The notes under the pieces are model-generated. The model did no database searches, was not told the DNA's origin, and saw only the letters and a program-made list of their open reading frames with translations. DNA of 64,000 bases, taken from NCBI GenBank assembly GCA_028293125.1, contig JAQGPJ010000105.1, forward strand, positions 62,001 to 126,000, read 5' to 3'. Positions 25,350 through 35,581 of the stretch are shown here, piece after piece. Both the position numbers and the translations under genes were made by a program. The DNA comes from Verrucomicrobiales bacterium (lineage in GTDB: Bacteria > Verrucomicrobiota > Verrucomicrobiia > Verrucomicrobiales > V1-33). Position 1 is the first letter of the stretch; every line of letters starts with the position of its first letter.

Positions 25350-26592
25350 CTACTCCGCCGCCTTCCTGACCTCAATGCGCATGGGCACCGGCCGGGCCAG
25401 CTGCCGCATATAATCGGTCAACCCGGAATCCAGCGCCTCACTCCCAGCGGCGAGAGCCGCCGCCTCCGGATGCGGAGTCAGAAATTTCTCCCGCACCACA
25501 GCCCCCGCCTGTAGCTTATCCCGGGCATCGACCAGTTCCTTCACCGCGTCCGACTGCGCATTCCACAAACCTCCCGGCTCCCAGCCGTTTGCGGTCATGG
25601 AGGCCATATTGACTCCCTTGGCCAGGGTGGCGGCGGATTCCGTGCCGATTTTCCGACCGCAGGCGGTGATTTCATATTTTCCCTCCCGCAGTCCGGCGAT
25701 GGTGAGGCGGTACTGGTTCAGTTCATCCGGCACTGGAATGAAGCGCCAGTTCAGCCCGCTGAGCACCCCCAGATTCATCGGCAGCCCCTGATCCAGCCGT
25801 GTGAAGGACAGGCCGTTCTCCTGCCGCTGGATGTCCGTGATTTTGCAGTCCTCGGAGCCGGACAGTGTCAGCGTCCCGGCATTCAAGGAGGCTGATGACA
25901 CCAGCGCGGGCGCGTCCAATCCCTTCAGGATACCAAAGGCCATGGCCAGCTGGCCGATGCTCGGAAAGATGAACCCCGTCCTTCACATGCAGTGTGGAGT
26001 GGTTGATTATATCTTTTTCACGGCTGTTGGCCTCAATCACACGGCGCTGGACCTCCCGCATGCTGCGCTGGAGGTCGATAGTATCCGCTCCCAGCGATTT
26101 GGCCAGCGCCAGCCCGTCGTCCGTCATGATTTGCAGATAACCTTTGAGCGCCGTGTCCGGATCCTCGGCCGTGATGGTGGGAGAGCAGATCACGGGGCGC
26201 ACTTTCCGCTCCTGACAGCGGGTGATGATGGTGCGGATACCGTCGAGGTACTTTTGGCGGGACTCCGGATTGGCCTTTGTGCCCCAGCCGATGTCGTTGA
26301 TGCCGAAAGCCACCGTCACCACCGTGGCTCCCTTGGAGAACACGTCCCGGTCCAGCCGCTCCAAAGATCCGAAGGCTGTGTCCCCACCCTGTCCGGCATT
26401 GATGAAGCGGACTTTGCGGTCCGGAAACCGCATCAGGGTGTAAACCTCAACCACCTTCGTATAGCCCCGCGCCGCCGTGATGCTGTCGCCCAGAAAGGCC
26501 ACGGTGTCGCCGTCCCGCAGTTGAAAATCCGCCCGCACCGGAAGCGGCATCAGACCGAAGGCCAGAAAAATGAGTGGAGTCAACAACCTCAT
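25350..26592 (-). pseudogene. SGNH/GDSL hydrolase, split by a one-base frameshift
   Basis: Read leftward from ATG 26592, the protein has a signal peptide (MRLLTPLIFLAFGLMPLPVRA) and the four SGNH blocks: GDS (VAFLGDSITAARGY, nucleophile Ser37), the Gly block (NAGQGGDTAFG), the Asn block (FGINDIGWG) and the start of the Asp-His block (KDGVHL). Just after KDGVHL the frame runs into text unlike the family, while a second frame continues with PSIGQLAMAFGILKGLDAPALV, the expected continuation, up to 25350. Dropping one T (one A on the + strand in 25965-25967) rejoins the two into a ~413-residue enzyme. Either the gene is broken, or there is a sequencing error in a short homopolymer. The catalytic His is before the break. 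Confidence 0.82.
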
Positions 26593-26710
26593 GCGGGCCG
26601 ATACGCGGCCAGTTCCACTCCCGTGTCAACCTTTCCCCGCTTTCCTTGTTCCACGCCGCACGTTTCCTGCGGAGTACCCGGAATCACCCGATGGCACTGG
26701 ATGAAACAAC

Positions 26711-28291
26711 ATGACCGGAACGGAATCCACTCAGTGGGAAAAAGCACTCGCGCTGCAGGATCACGGTCAGGCCCTGGCGGCGGTGAAGGAGTTGCGGGAA
26801 CTCGGCCGCAGGCTGGTGCGCCAGCGGCAGGACCTCGCCGGCATTCTGGAAACCGCCCGGCAGCTCTTCGGTCTGTATGATCACGGCACTGCTCTGAATC
26901 TGCTCGACGCCTCCGTCCGTCTGGCCGGGAAACAGCCGGCGCTGCTGGTGCGCCTGACGATGCTGCTGATGACGGAGGGCCGCTATGCCGAGGCCGCCCG
27001 CTTTGCACGCGAGGCGCTGGTGCAGGGAAAATCAGAGTCCATCGTGGATGTGGACGCCCGTCTTCTCCTTGCGGAGTGTCAGGAGCGGACCGGACATTCC
27101 GATGAAGCCGCCTCCCTGACGGAGGAAATCCTGAAAACCCACTCCGCCTCCATCCCCGCCCACCGGCTGAAGGCGGTCCTGCTCCGCCGCCAAGGGAAAC
27201 CGCAGGCGGCGCTGGAGGTGCTGCGGGATCTCCTGAAAAAAGGAGGCCCTCCGCATTGGGAAACCTGCCGCGCGTGGTTTGAACTGGGGCAGGTCCAGGA
27301 CCAGCTCGGTGACTATGCGGCGGCATGGCAATCCTGGATTACGGCCCGGCAGTTCCACGAAGCCAGCATCGACTGGAACGTGCGGCGCAGCCAGGCGAAG
27401 CACGTCTGGAATCACGTCCGCAGCCTGCACCGCAGTCTGGACGGGGATCACCTGGCGCGATGGTGCTCCCGGGATCAGGAGGACGGAAATCCGGCATCCG
27501 GCCCCCGGCTGGCGGTGCTCACCGGCCATCCCCGCAGCGGCACCACTTTGCTGGAGCAGGCATTGGATGCCCACAGCGGCATTGTCTCCATGGAGGAGAC
27601 CACTCTTTTCACCTCCAATGTCTACCGCCCGCTGTTTCAGCATGGTCCGCAGGGCACTACTCCAGCCCAACGGCTGGACGCCATGCCGGAGCGGGAGCGC
27701 CAGCATTGGAGACGCCAATACCGAGGGCTGAGCCGTCTGGTGCTGGGACAGGAGTCCGGCAGCCGTCTGGTGCTGGATAAAAACCCGGATCTGCTGCAGT
27801 TGCTGCCCGCCTGGGTGCGGATTTTCCCGGAGGCGCGGGTGATCGTCATGCTGCGGGACCCGCGCGATCTGCTGGTCTCCATGTTCTCCCAGGCGCTGCC
27901 GCCCAACCACACCGCCTGGAGCTACCGCACCCCGGAGGCCGCCGCGGAGATGGTCTCCCTGCGGCTGGGGCTGTGGCACCACCTGCGGAGAAGCCTGCCG
28001 GCCCATGCCTTTCACGAAGTGCGCTATGAGCGCCTGGTCGCGGATTTTGCGGGCGAAACCGGCAAGGTGCTGGGCTGTCTGGGCTTCACGCCTGAGCCGG
28101 CAACCCTGCGCCCGGAAGTCCATTCCCGGCAAAAAACCGTGCGCTCCCCCACCTATGCCGCCGTGCAGTCCCCGGTTCACAGCCGCGCCGTCGCCCGATG
28201 GAGGAACTACAGCCGGTGGCTGGCTCCCCTGATGAAAACGTTGCGCCCCGCCATTCGGGGACTGGGTTATGGGGAGGCGGAAATGGAATGA
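26711..28291 (+). CDS. TPR-repeat sulfotransferase-family protein
   Basis: The 526-residue product has two halves. Residues ~1-220 are helical repeats of TPR type (LLMTEGRYAEAARFAREALVQ and LAECQERTGHSDEAASLTEE). Residues ~265-510 are a sulfotransferase: the PAPS 5'-phosphosulfate loop HPRSGTTLLEQAL, the 3'-phosphate site VIVMLRDPRDLLVSMF and the segment EVRYERLVADFAGETGKVL. Such fusions are common in proteobacteria and PVC bacteria; the TPR half probably holds the protein substrate or partner. The acceptor is unknown. It is divergent from the SGNH gene (118 bases). Confidence 0.88.
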   Translation: MTGTESTQWEKALALQDHGQALAAVKELRELGRRLVRQRQDLAGILETARQLFGLYDHGTALNLLDASVRLAGKQPALLVRLTMLLMTEGRYAEAARFAREALVQGKSESIVDVDARLLLAECQERTGHSDEAASLTEEILKTHSASIPAHRLKAVLLRRQGKPQAALEVLRDLLKKGGPPHWETCRAWFELGQVQDQLGDYAAAWQSWITARQFHEASIDWNVRRSQAKHVWNHVRSLHRSLDGDHLARWCSRDQEDGNPASGPRLAVLTGHPRSGTTLLEQALDAHSGIVSMEETTLFTSNVYRPLFQHGPQGTTPAQRLDAMPERERQHWRRQYRGLSRLVLGQESGSRLVLDKNPDLLQLLPAWVRIFPEARVIVMLRDPRDLLVSMFSQALPPNHTAWSYRTPEAAAEMVSLRLGLWHHLRRSLPAHAFHEVRYERLVADFAGETGKVLGCLGFTPEPATLRPEVHSRQKTVRSPTYAAVQSPVHSRAVARWRNYSRWLAPLMKTLRPAIRGLGYGEAEME

Positions 28292-28383
28292 AAGCCTGCC
28301 CTTCCCCTCCAGCCCAAAACCGCCTGAGCTTTGAGCAGGCATCCGTCCGGCCATCCGCCCGGCCCATGCCGCCGGGGAATCCG

Positions 28384-28995
28384 TTATTTTCCGCTGGTGG
28401 CTTTATCCTTTTTACCAACACCTTTCAAAGCCCGCTTCCGGGATGCCGACGCCTGGGATGCCTCGTCCTCCGGATCGGGTGCCGCCAGGCTCGCGGCTGC
28501 GGCCTGGCGTTTTTTCAGCAGCCGGCGCAGGCGGGGCCAATATTCCTTGCCGACGATGTAGCCGATGCAGTTTTTGCTGCCACAGCGGCAGGGATGGTCC
28601 TCCCAGGTCTCCAAATCGAAACCGTAGTTGAACCCCAGCTCCGTGCCTTCCGGAATGTCCCTGAGAGCGATCAGCCAGATGGTGCCCCGGATGATCTGCG
28701 CCTCGCAGTTGGGATTGCAGGTGTGGTTGATCAGGCGGGCGTCATTCCAGGGAACATTGCCGTCGATGTCATACCGCTTGTTCAGCACAAACAGATAGAC
28801 CGCCCCCTCCCCGGTGACGGCGCTCTCATCCAGCTGGGCATTGCCCCGGCGGGTGGATTCCGCCTTGGTGATTTTGTGGCCACGGTAGTCCAGAATACGC
28901 GTGCCTTTGGGAATATCCCGTACAGCGAAGACCCCGAGATTGTGAATGGAGGATTGCCGGACAATATGCCAGGGAGCGTCGGTGACAGTGGGCAT
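28384..28995 (-). CDS. SET-domain protein lysine methyltransferase with post-SET cysteines
   Basis: The 203-residue protein is a compact SET domain: GVFAVRDIPKGTRILDYRG (21-39), the pseudoknot motif INHTCNPNCEAQ (89-100), the AdoMet/catalytic Tyr segment GFNYGF (121-126) and a post-SET zinc triad CRCGSKNC (136-143). With Cys97 these give the four thiols of the post-SET zinc site. The last ~40 residues are Lys/Ala-rich and could bind nucleic acid. SET proteins transfer methyl groups to lysine side chains; in bacteria targets are rarely known. I start at ATG 28995, since upstream in-frame sequence lacks family features. It is divergent from a DUF883-like gene. Confidence 0.85.
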   Translation of the reverse strand: MPTVTDAPWHIVRQSSIHNLGVFAVRDIPKGTRILDYRGHKITKAESTRRGNAQLDESAVTGEGAVYLFVLNKRYDIDGNVPWNDARLINHTCNPNCEAQIIRGTIWLIALRDIPEGTELGFNYGFDLETWEDHPCRCGSKNCIGYIVGKEYWPRLRRLLKKRQAAAASLAAPDPEDEASQASASRKRALKGVGKKDKATSGK

Positions 28996-29148
28996 GAGAA
29001 ACAAATAAAGGGAAAATAGGCGGAAAGGAAAACCGGGACTGCGGTCTTTCCGGCAGGGCGCGGAGCTTGCTTTCAGCGCACCGGATGGCAGATTGCCACC
29101 GGAGCACACCCTGCTCCGAATATCAACACCACCCCCGCTCCAACCGCC

Positions 29149-29445
29149 ATGTCCGACCATCCCTCCACACCCTTCACCCCGCCCCCCCTGGCGGAAAACG
29201 TGATCGATGCCGCCACTGAATTCCGGGAGCACGCCGAAGCCAAGGCCCGGGAATTCGGCCAGGCCGCAGGCGATCTGTTTTCAGACTGGCAGAAAACCGC
29301 CCGCCGGGTTTTTGACGATTCCCAGGGAAAATGGAAGGAGGCCGGCGACCACGCCGCCACCTATGTGAAGCAGAATCCCGGCAAAGCGGTGCTCGCGGGA
29401 CTTGGCGCCGGTTTTGTGATTGGGCTGCTTTTCCGGCAGAAGTAG
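29149..29445 (+). CDS. DUF883-like (ElaB/YqjD type) small membrane-anchored protein
   Basis: The 98-residue product has a long amphipathic helix (DAATEFREHAEAKAREFGQ, DWQKTARRVFDDSQGKWKEAG) followed by a C-terminal membrane helix PGKAVLAGLGAGFVIGLLFRQK. The 'YVKQNPGKAVLAGLGAGFVIGLL' arrangement is the hallmark of the DUF883/ElaB group, tail-anchored inner-membrane proteins that bind ribosomes or respond to stress in E. coli. Divergent from the SET gene, convergent with carB. Confidence 0.75.
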   Translation: MSDHPSTPFTPPPLAENVIDAATEFREHAEAKAREFGQAAGDLFSDWQKTARRVFDDSQGKWKEAGDHAATYVKQNPGKAVLAGLGAGFVIGLLFRQK

Positions 29446-29548
29446 TGCCGCGCTCCCGGTTTTTAAAAGGATTTCCCCGGACGGCATGGTGCCGGCATCG
29501 GCCTCAGTCCTCCACCGGAAGCTCCCCCCCTCTTCCTCTCGCTTCCGG

Positions 29549-32500
29549 TCACATCGGGTGGTAATCCTGGAGCGGCTTCACCTCCAGGGCGTTGCGCTGG
29601 AGCGAGGCGATGGCCTGTGCGCTGGCGCGGGAGCCGCGGAGGGTGGTGATGATCGGGATGCGGGCGGCGGTGGCGGCGCTGCGGATGCGGACCTCGTCGG
29701 CGCGGGTGATGCGCTCGCTGGGGGTGTTGATCACGAGGGCGATCCCGCCGTTCTTGATCATGTCCAGCACGTTGGGCCGGCGGCCTTCCGCCAGTTTGTA
29801 GAGCAGCTTCACGGGCACGCCCGCCTCCTGCAGGACCTTGGTGGTGCCGGCGGTGGCGTAGATGACGAAGCCCAAATCGTGGTAGTCTTTGGCGATGGCG
29901 GCGATGCGGTCCTTGTGGCGGTTGCGCACACTGATGAAGACATTGCCCTTCAACGGGAGGGAGCCGCCGGCGGCCATCTCGGCTTTGGCGTAGGCCATGG
30001 CGAAGTCGGCATCGATGCCCATGACCTCGCCGGTGGACTTCATCTCCGGGCCCAGGATGACGTCGATGCCGGGGAATTTGGAGAAGGGGAAAACCGCCTC
30101 CTTCACGTTGTAATGAGTGGGCACGATCTCGGTGGTGAAGCCGATCTCCTTCAGCGTGGTCTCACCGGTCATGATCTTGGCGGCGTATTTCGCCAGCGGG
30201 CGGCCGATGGCCTTGCTGACAAAAGGCACGGTGCGGCTGGCGCGGGGATTGACCTCGATCACATAAAGAACCTCATTCTTCACCGCGAACTGGATGTTCA
30301 TCAGGCCGAGGACCTGCAAGCCTTGGGCGAGCGCCTTGGAGGCGGTGGTGATTTTCTCCTTGATGGACTCACTGAGGGCAAAGCTGGGGATTACGGACGC
30401 ACTGTCGCCGGAGTGGATGCCGGCCTGCTCAATGTGCTCCATGATGGCCCCGATGACCGTGGTTTCCCCGTCGGAGATGAGGTCCACATCGACCTCGGCG
30501 GCATCCTCCAAGAAGCGGTCCACCAGCACCGGGCGCTCCGGCGAGGCCTGCACGGCGTGCTCCATGTAGTGGCGGATCTCCTCGTCCGTGAAGACGATCT
30601 GCATGGCGCGCCCACCCAGCACGAAGCTGGGGCGCACCAGCACGGGATACCCGATGCGGCCGGCCACGGCCACGGCCTCCTCCGCGTTGGTGGCGGTGCC
30701 GCTTTCAGCCTGATTGAGGCCCAGCTTGTCGAGCAGGGCGGCGAAGAATTTGCGGTCCTCCGCCTGCTCGATGCTCTCGGGCGAGGTGCCGATGATGTTG
30801 CAGCCGGCCTCCTTGAGTTTGGCCGCAAGGTTCAGCGGGGTCTGGCCGCCGAGCTGGACGATGACGCCCCAGCACTGCTCAGCCTCATAAATATTGAGCA
30901 CGTCCTCCAAGGTGAGGGGCTCGAAGAAGAGCTTGTCGCTGGTGTCGTAGTCGGTGGAGACGGTCTCGGGGTTCGAGTTGACCATGATGGTCTCAAAGCC
31001 CATCTCCTTCAGCGCGAAAGCGGCATGCACGCAGCAGTAGTCAAACTCGATGCCCTGCCCGATGCGGTTGGGACCGCCGCCCAAGATCATCACCTTGCGC
31101 TTGTCGCTGGGCCGGGTTTCGTTCTCCTCGCCGTACGTGGAGTAATAGTAGGGGGTGTAGGCCTCGAACTCGGCGGCGCAGGTGTCCACGAGGCGGTAGG
31201 TGGGAATGATGCCGAGATATTTTCTGACAGCACGAATTTCCGACGGCGTTCGTTTCAGTAAATGGGCAAGCTGTGCATCCGAGAATCCCATGCGCTTTGC
31301 CCGACGAATCCCCGCCTCCAAATCGGCCAAGGAAGTCCCAGTTTTAAGCGTTGGATCCCAGGACTGCGGCGAGCCCGGCATCTCCAGGCCCCAGGCGATT
31401 TCGCGAATCCAGGCCTTCGCATGAACGAGCCCTGTGGGATCCGGTTTGATATCCCAATCCGCCAAAGCGGTTTCCGCTTTCACAATCTCCTCAATCTGCC
31501 GCAGGAACCACGGATCGATCTTCGTCAGCTCGTAAATCTCCTCCACCGCGAAGCCCTCGCGCAGGGCGACCCCCAGCCAGAAGATACGCTCGGCGTTGGG
31601 GACGGTCAGTTTGAGAATGATCTGCTCGCGGGCCGGATTGACCGGGTCCTTGCCGTCGGCTCCCAGACCGGCGCGGCCGGTCTCCAGGGAGCGCAGGGCC
31701 TTCTGCAGCGCCTCCTTGAAGGTGCGGCCGATGGCCATGGCCTCGCCCACGGACTTCATCTGGGTGGTCAGGGTGGCGTCCGCAGTGGGGAATTTCTCGA
31801 AGGTGAAACGCGGAACCTTCACCACCACATAATCGATCACCGGCTCGAAGCTGGCGGGCGTCTCGCGGGTGATGTCGTTTTTAATCTCGTCCAAGGTGTA
31901 GCCCACGGCCAGCTTGGCGGCGATTTTGGCAATGGGGAATCCGGTGGCCTTGGAGGCCAGGGCGGAACTGCGGCTCACGCGGGGATTCATTTCGATGACG
32001 ATCATCCGGCCCGTCTCCGGATGGGTGGCAAACTGGATGTTCGACCCCCCGGTCTCCACCCCGATCTCCCGGATCACGGCGAAGCTGGCGTCGCGCATGA
32101 TCTGGTATTCCTTGTCCGTCAGCGTCTGCACCGGAGCCACCGTGATAGAGTCACCGGTATGCACGCCCATGGGGTCGAGATTCTCGATGGAGCAGATGAC
32201 CACGCAGTTATCCGCGTGGTCGCGCATGACCTCCATCTCAAACTCCTTCCAGCCCAGCAGGCTCTCGTCGATGAGCACCTCGCTGACCGGCGACAGGTCC
32301 AGACCGCGGGCGATGATGGTTTCAAACTCCTCTTTATTGTAGGCGATGCCGCCCCCCGCGCCGCCCAGCGTGTAGGCTGGACGGATGATCAGCGGGTAGG
32401 TGCCGATCTCATCCGCCACCCGGCGGGCCTCCTCCATGGTGTGGGCGATGCCGCTTTGGGGCATGTCGAGGCCGATGCGGATCATCGCCTCCTTGAACAG

Positions 32501-32890
32501 CTGGCGGTCCTCGCCCATTTCGATGGCCTCCGGCTTGGCGCCGATCATGCGCACCCCGTATTTCTCCAGCACCCCGGTGCGGTGGAGGGTCATGGAGGTG
32601 TTGAGCGCCGTCTGGCCCCCGAGGGTGGGCAGCAGGGCGTCGGGCCGCTCCTTGGCGATGATCTTCTCCACCACCTCCGGGGTGATGGGCTCGATATAGG
32701 TCCGGGCGGCGAACTCCGGATCCGTCATGATGGTGGCCGGATTGGAGTTGATGAGCACGACCGTGCACCCTTCCTCCTTCAGCGCCTTGCAGGCCTGCAC
32801 GCCTGAGTAATCGAATTCGCAGCCTTGTCCGATGACGATGGGGCCGGAGCCGATGACGAGAATTTTGCGGATGGATGGGTCCTTGGGCAT
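29549..32890 (-). CDS. carB: Carbamoyl-phosphate synthase large subunit
   Basis: The 1113-residue protein makes carbamoyl phosphate for pyrimidine and arginine synthesis together with CarA. It has the duplicated ATP-grasp halves: [17 protein letters not shown] near residue 17 and [17 protein letters not shown] near residue 605, [18 protein letters not shown] and [18 protein letters not shown], and a C-terminal MGS-like regulatory domain. It is ~40 residues longer than the E. coli protein, mostly from an insert in the oligomerisation domain ([15 protein letters not shown] to [13 protein letters not shown]), where base composition also falls. ATG 32890 starts the canonical [16 protein letters not shown]; an upstream TTG is less likely. 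carA is not in the window. Confidence 0.95.
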   Translation of the reverse strand: MPKDPSIRKILVIGSGPIVIGQGCEFDYSGVQACKALKEEGCTVVLINSNPATIMTDPEFAARTYIEPITPEVVEKIIAKERPDALLPTLGGQTALNTSMTLHRTGVLEKYGVRMIGAKPEAIEMGEDRQLFKEAMIRIGLDMPQSGIAHTMEEARRVADEIGTYPLIIRPAYTLGGAGGGIAYNKEEFETIIARGLDLSPVSEVLIDESLLGWKEFEMEVMRDHADNCVVICSIENLDPMGVHTGDSITVAPVQTLTDKEYQIMRDASFAVIREIGVETGGSNIQFATHPETGRMIVIEMNPRVSRSSALASKATGFPIAKIAAKLAVGYTLDEIKNDITRETPASFEPVIDYVVVKVPRFTFEKFPTADATLTTQMKSVGEAMAIGRTFKEALQKALRSLETGRAGLGADGKDPVNPAREQIILKLTVPNAERIFWLGVALREGFAVEEIYELTKIDPWFLRQIEEIVKAETALADWDIKPDPTGLVHAKAWIREIAWGLEMPGSPQSWDPTLKTGTSLADLEAGIRRAKRMGFSDAQLAHLLKRTPSEIRAVRKYLGIIPTYRLVDTCAAEFEAYTPYYYSTYGEENETRPSDKRKVMILGGGPNRIGQGIEFDYCCVHAAFALKEMGFETIMVNSNPETVSTDYDTSDKLFFEPLTLEDVLNIYEAEQCWGVIVQLGGQTPLNLAAKLKEAGCNIIGTSPESIEQAEDRKFFAALLDKLGLNQAESGTATNAEEAVAVAGRIGYPVLVRPSFVLGGRAMQIVFTDEEIRHYMEHAVQASPERPVLVDRFLEDAAEVDVDLISDGETTVIGAIMEHIEQAGIHSGDSASVIPSFALSESIKEKITTASKALAQGLQVLGLMNIQFAVKNEVLYVIEVNPRASRTVPFVSKAIGRPLAKYAAKIMTGETTLKEIGFTTEIVPTHYNVKEAVFPFSKFPGIDVILGPEMKSTGEVMGIDADFAMAYAKAEMAAGGSLPLKGNVFISVRNRHKDRIAAIAKDYHDLGFVIYATAGTTKVLQEAGVPVKLLYKLAEGRRPNVLDMIKNGGIALVINTPSERITRADEVRIRSAATAARIPIITTLRGSRASAQAIASLQRNALEVKPLQDYHPM

Positions 32891-33015
32891 GAGCGGGTGC
32901 GGGAAAGTCAAGGCTTACTGACACGGCGGCTCCGGCGTGGCAAGAGGGTTTAGCCGGCGGCCCGGGCGGCATTCTTCGGCCTTGCGGGGTTTTGGTGATT
33001 TGCGACCCTTGGCCC

Positions 33016-35241
33016 GTGTCAATCCCGTTAACCGCCGCCGTGGTCCCCGCTGCCCATCCGCCACGCAAAGCCCCTGTTTTCAGGTGGGTGCTGCTCACCG
33101 CTCTGGCTTACCAGCTCCTGATCTTCGCCGGGGGGGTGGCGGCGCTGGCCTCCTCCACAGGAGCCATGACCAATAAATTCGCGGACATCGCCATGGACCG
33201 CTTCCAGTGGTATCTCATCTGGAACAATCTGGACGTGCTGGTGAAGGCCTACCTGCCGCTGGCCCTGGCGTTCGCCGTGGTCATCCACCCGGTGGTGAAA
33301 TACTATCTGCGGAACAAGCCGAGGGTCACGCGATGGGCCATCATTTGGCGTACCCTGGCCCTCTCGGCGGTCATCACCAGCTTTTTCACCCTGCGTCTGG
33401 TCCACACCCGTCCCTGGCTGCTGGCCGGCCTGCACTCGGATCACTGGTATTTCCGTGTCCGGGATGCCATCCCCTTATCCTTCCAGTCCTTTCTCTCCAT
33501 CCTGTTCCTTCAGGCGGCACCGGTTCTGGCGCTGTTCTCCCTGCTGGTTCATTACGGTCAGGCGGCCCTGCGTCATTACCTGCCGCACTGGCCGCAGGGC
33601 GCGCGGCTGGCCACCTCCACCATGGGCGTGACCGGGCTCTCCCTGGTCGCCTGGGCGGTTCCCGCCTGGCATTACCGGGTCCATGAGCAGGCGCGCACCG
33701 ACAAGCGGCCCAATATTCTCATTCTCGCGAGCGACTCCCTGCGGGCCGACCGACTGAGCTGCAACGGCTACGACAAGCCCACCAGTCCGAACATCGATGC
33801 TCTGGCGGCGAAGTCGGTGAATTTCCGGAAATGCTTCACGCCCATCGCGTCCACGGTGGAATCCCTGACGAGCATGATGTCCAGCCAGTATCCGCACACC
33901 CACGGGCTGCAGCATATGTTTCCCAACCGGGAGCAGGTGACCAAAGTGAATGAAAAGTCCCCGGCCCTTGCCCGGGTGCTGCGCGACCAGGGTTACGACA
34001 CCGCTGTGATGGGCGACTGGTGCGCCGGTGTCTTCGACGTCATGCCCATGGGGTTTGAAAAAGTGCAGGCCACAACCTTTGACAACTTCAAGGTCTATAT
34101 GAGCCAGGCCGTGTATCTGGCCCATCCGGTCATGCCGCTGTATTATGACAACCCCCTCGGGTATTTCCTTTTCCCGAAGCTGGAGTGCAGCGCGTTCTTT
34201 GTCACACCGGAGGTGGTCACGGAGCGTGTGGTGGACCGTCTGGCCGTGCAGAGCCGCAGCCAGAAGCCGTTTTTCTGGACCGTTTTCTACTCCTGCACCC
34301 ACATTCCCTACACCACGCAGGAGAAATTCTCCGCCCCGTTCACGGACCCCAACTACCAGGGACCGCACCGGCATCAGTTCCAGTTCAATGTGGACCAGTG
34401 GATCGGCAGTGTGGACATGGCCAACAAATGGCGGGCCATGCCGCCGGAGGACGTGGCTCAGATCAATGGCCTGTACGATGGCTGCGTGCGGAAATTCGAT
34501 GACTGCGTGCGGCAGGTGCTCGACCAGCTGAAGGCCACCGGGCAGCTGGAGAACACCATCATCCTGATCACCGGCGACCACGGGGACGACCTTTTTGAAC
34601 CCAACACCACCTTCGGCCATGGCCTGTCCTTCAATGGCGGCGACCAGAACAGCAACATCCCCGCCATCTTTTATGTGCCGGAGCTGAAGGATCAGCCAGC
34701 CACGGTGGCCAAAGTGGTGCGCAGCATCGATTTCGCCCCCACTCTCCTGGATCTCGCCGGCATGGGCCCTGATCCCCGTATGGAGGGCACCAGCCTGATG
34801 CCTTACCTGAAGGATCCCAAAGCCGATCTCGGCCTGACTTTCTTCGGTGAGACCTCCTACCTTTTCTGCAAACGATACATCCCCGGTGAGACGCCCCGGG
34901 GTTATGACAAGCCCATGGATTCCACCACGCAGATCGATGAGAACTTCGACTGCCATTTCGTTTTGAAGGATGAGTATCAGAACCTCGTCCTTGAGACCAA
35001 GGAACGGGTCATCCGCACCGAGCGCTGGAAGCTGGTCTTCACACCCGGCCAGCGTTACGACATTGTCCGCCTCTACGATCTGCCGAACGATCCGCACTGC
35101 GAGCGGGATGTGAAGTTTCACTATCCGGAAGTCTTCGCCGCCCTGAAGGAGCACCTCTGGAAGTGGATGCGCGACAAAAAGGAAAGCCGCATCCAGGAGA
35201 TCTTCCCCCATGGTGAGCCTGTCAGCCTGCCTCCGGCATAG
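33016..35241 (+). CDS. Membrane-bound alkaline-phosphatase-fold enzyme (sulfatase/phosphotransferase family)
   Basis: The 741-residue product starts with about five membrane helices (first ~20-45) and then a sulfatase-fold domain outside the cytoplasm: ILILASDSLRADRLSCNGY (metal Asp), CFTPIASTVESLTSMMSSQYP (nucleophile region), and ILITGDHGDDLFEPNTTFGHG (second metal cluster). The sulfatase signature C-x-P-x-R is absent; Ser/Thr occupies the nucleophile position, as in lipoteichoic-acid or phosphoethanolamine-type transferases. So a phospho- or sulfo-transfer/hydrolysis on a lipid or glycan is likely. No ATG precedes the first helices; I use GTG 33016, with TTG/GTG 21-24 bases upstream as alternatives. 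Divergent from carB. Confidence 0.82.
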   Translation: MSIPLTAAVVPAAHPPRKAPVFRWVLLTALAYQLLIFAGGVAALASSTGAMTNKFADIAMDRFQWYLIWNNLDVLVKAYLPLALAFAVVIHPVVKYYLRNKPRVTRWAIIWRTLALSAVITSFFTLRLVHTRPWLLAGLHSDHWYFRVRDAIPLSFQSFLSILFLQAAPVLALFSLLVHYGQAALRHYLPHWPQGARLATSTMGVTGLSLVAWAVPAWHYRVHEQARTDKRPNILILASDSLRADRLSCNGYDKPTSPNIDALAAKSVNFRKCFTPIASTVESLTSMMSSQYPHTHGLQHMFPNREQVTKVNEKSPALARVLRDQGYDTAVMGDWCAGVFDVMPMGFEKVQATTFDNFKVYMSQAVYLAHPVMPLYYDNPLGYFLFPKLECSAFFVTPEVVTERVVDRLAVQSRSQKPFFWTVFYSCTHIPYTTQEKFSAPFTDPNYQGPHRHQFQFNVDQWIGSVDMANKWRAMPPEDVAQINGLYDGCVRKFDDCVRQVLDQLKATGQLENTIILITGDHGDDLFEPNTTFGHGLSFNGGDQNSNIPAIFYVPELKDQPATVAKVVRSIDFAPTLLDLAGMGPDPRMEGTSLMPYLKDPKADLGLTFFGETSYLFCKRYIPGETPRGYDKPMDSTTQIDENFDCHFVLKDEYQNLVLETKERVIRTERWKLVFTPGQRYDIVRLYDLPNDPHCERDVKFHYPEVFAALKEHLWKWMRDKKESRIQEIFPHGEPVSLPPA

Positions 35242-35341
35242 GCAGCAGGGCCGGAACACTCCTCCTGACATCCTGACAGGCCCTCAAGTCATCCTGGCTG
35301 TCCCGCGACTCGCCGCATTTCCCGCCCCCCAATCCGACGTT

Positions 35342-35551
35342 ATGCGCTCCTCCGCCCCGCATTCATTCACTGTTGGAAAGCGCAAGGGAGTCATCTGGCT
35401 GGACATCTGCGTGATTCTGGTCCTGCTCGGCATCATGGGCGGACTGGCTTGGACAGGCTGGCAGCGTTCTCAAAAATCTGATTCCGATCGGGCGGCCAAG
35501 CCCGCCGGGCAAAAAGAGCTTTCCGGCCCGCCGAATAACGCAGGTGGATAA
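35342..35551 (+). CDS. Small single-helix membrane protein, unknown function
   Basis: The 69-residue product has a polar start (MRSSAPHSFTVGKRKG), one membrane helix (VIWLDICVILVLLGIMGGLAW) and a hydrophilic tail rich in Ser, Lys and Pro. No motif is recognisable. It lies 100 bases after the sulfatase-fold gene on the same strand and may be its small partner. Being short, it is less certain to be real, but the clean helix and start support it. Confidence 0.55.
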   Translation: MRSSAPHSFTVGKRKGVIWLDICVILVLLGIMGGLAWTGWQRSQKSDSDRAAKPAGQKELSGPPNNAGG

Positions 35552-35581
35552 GTGTCCGTGGGCTCAACGCTCCACCCCCTG

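Noticed and set aside
25350-25943. Independent gene starting MAFGILKGLDAP
   Set aside because: It is the C-terminal continuation of the SGNH hydrolase in a shifted frame, and begins inside the Asp-His block.
29420-31261. 613-codon open frame on the + strand opposite carB
   Set aside because: Same cause: complementary frame of a high-GC gene, with repetitive His/Asp/Gly text and no domain.
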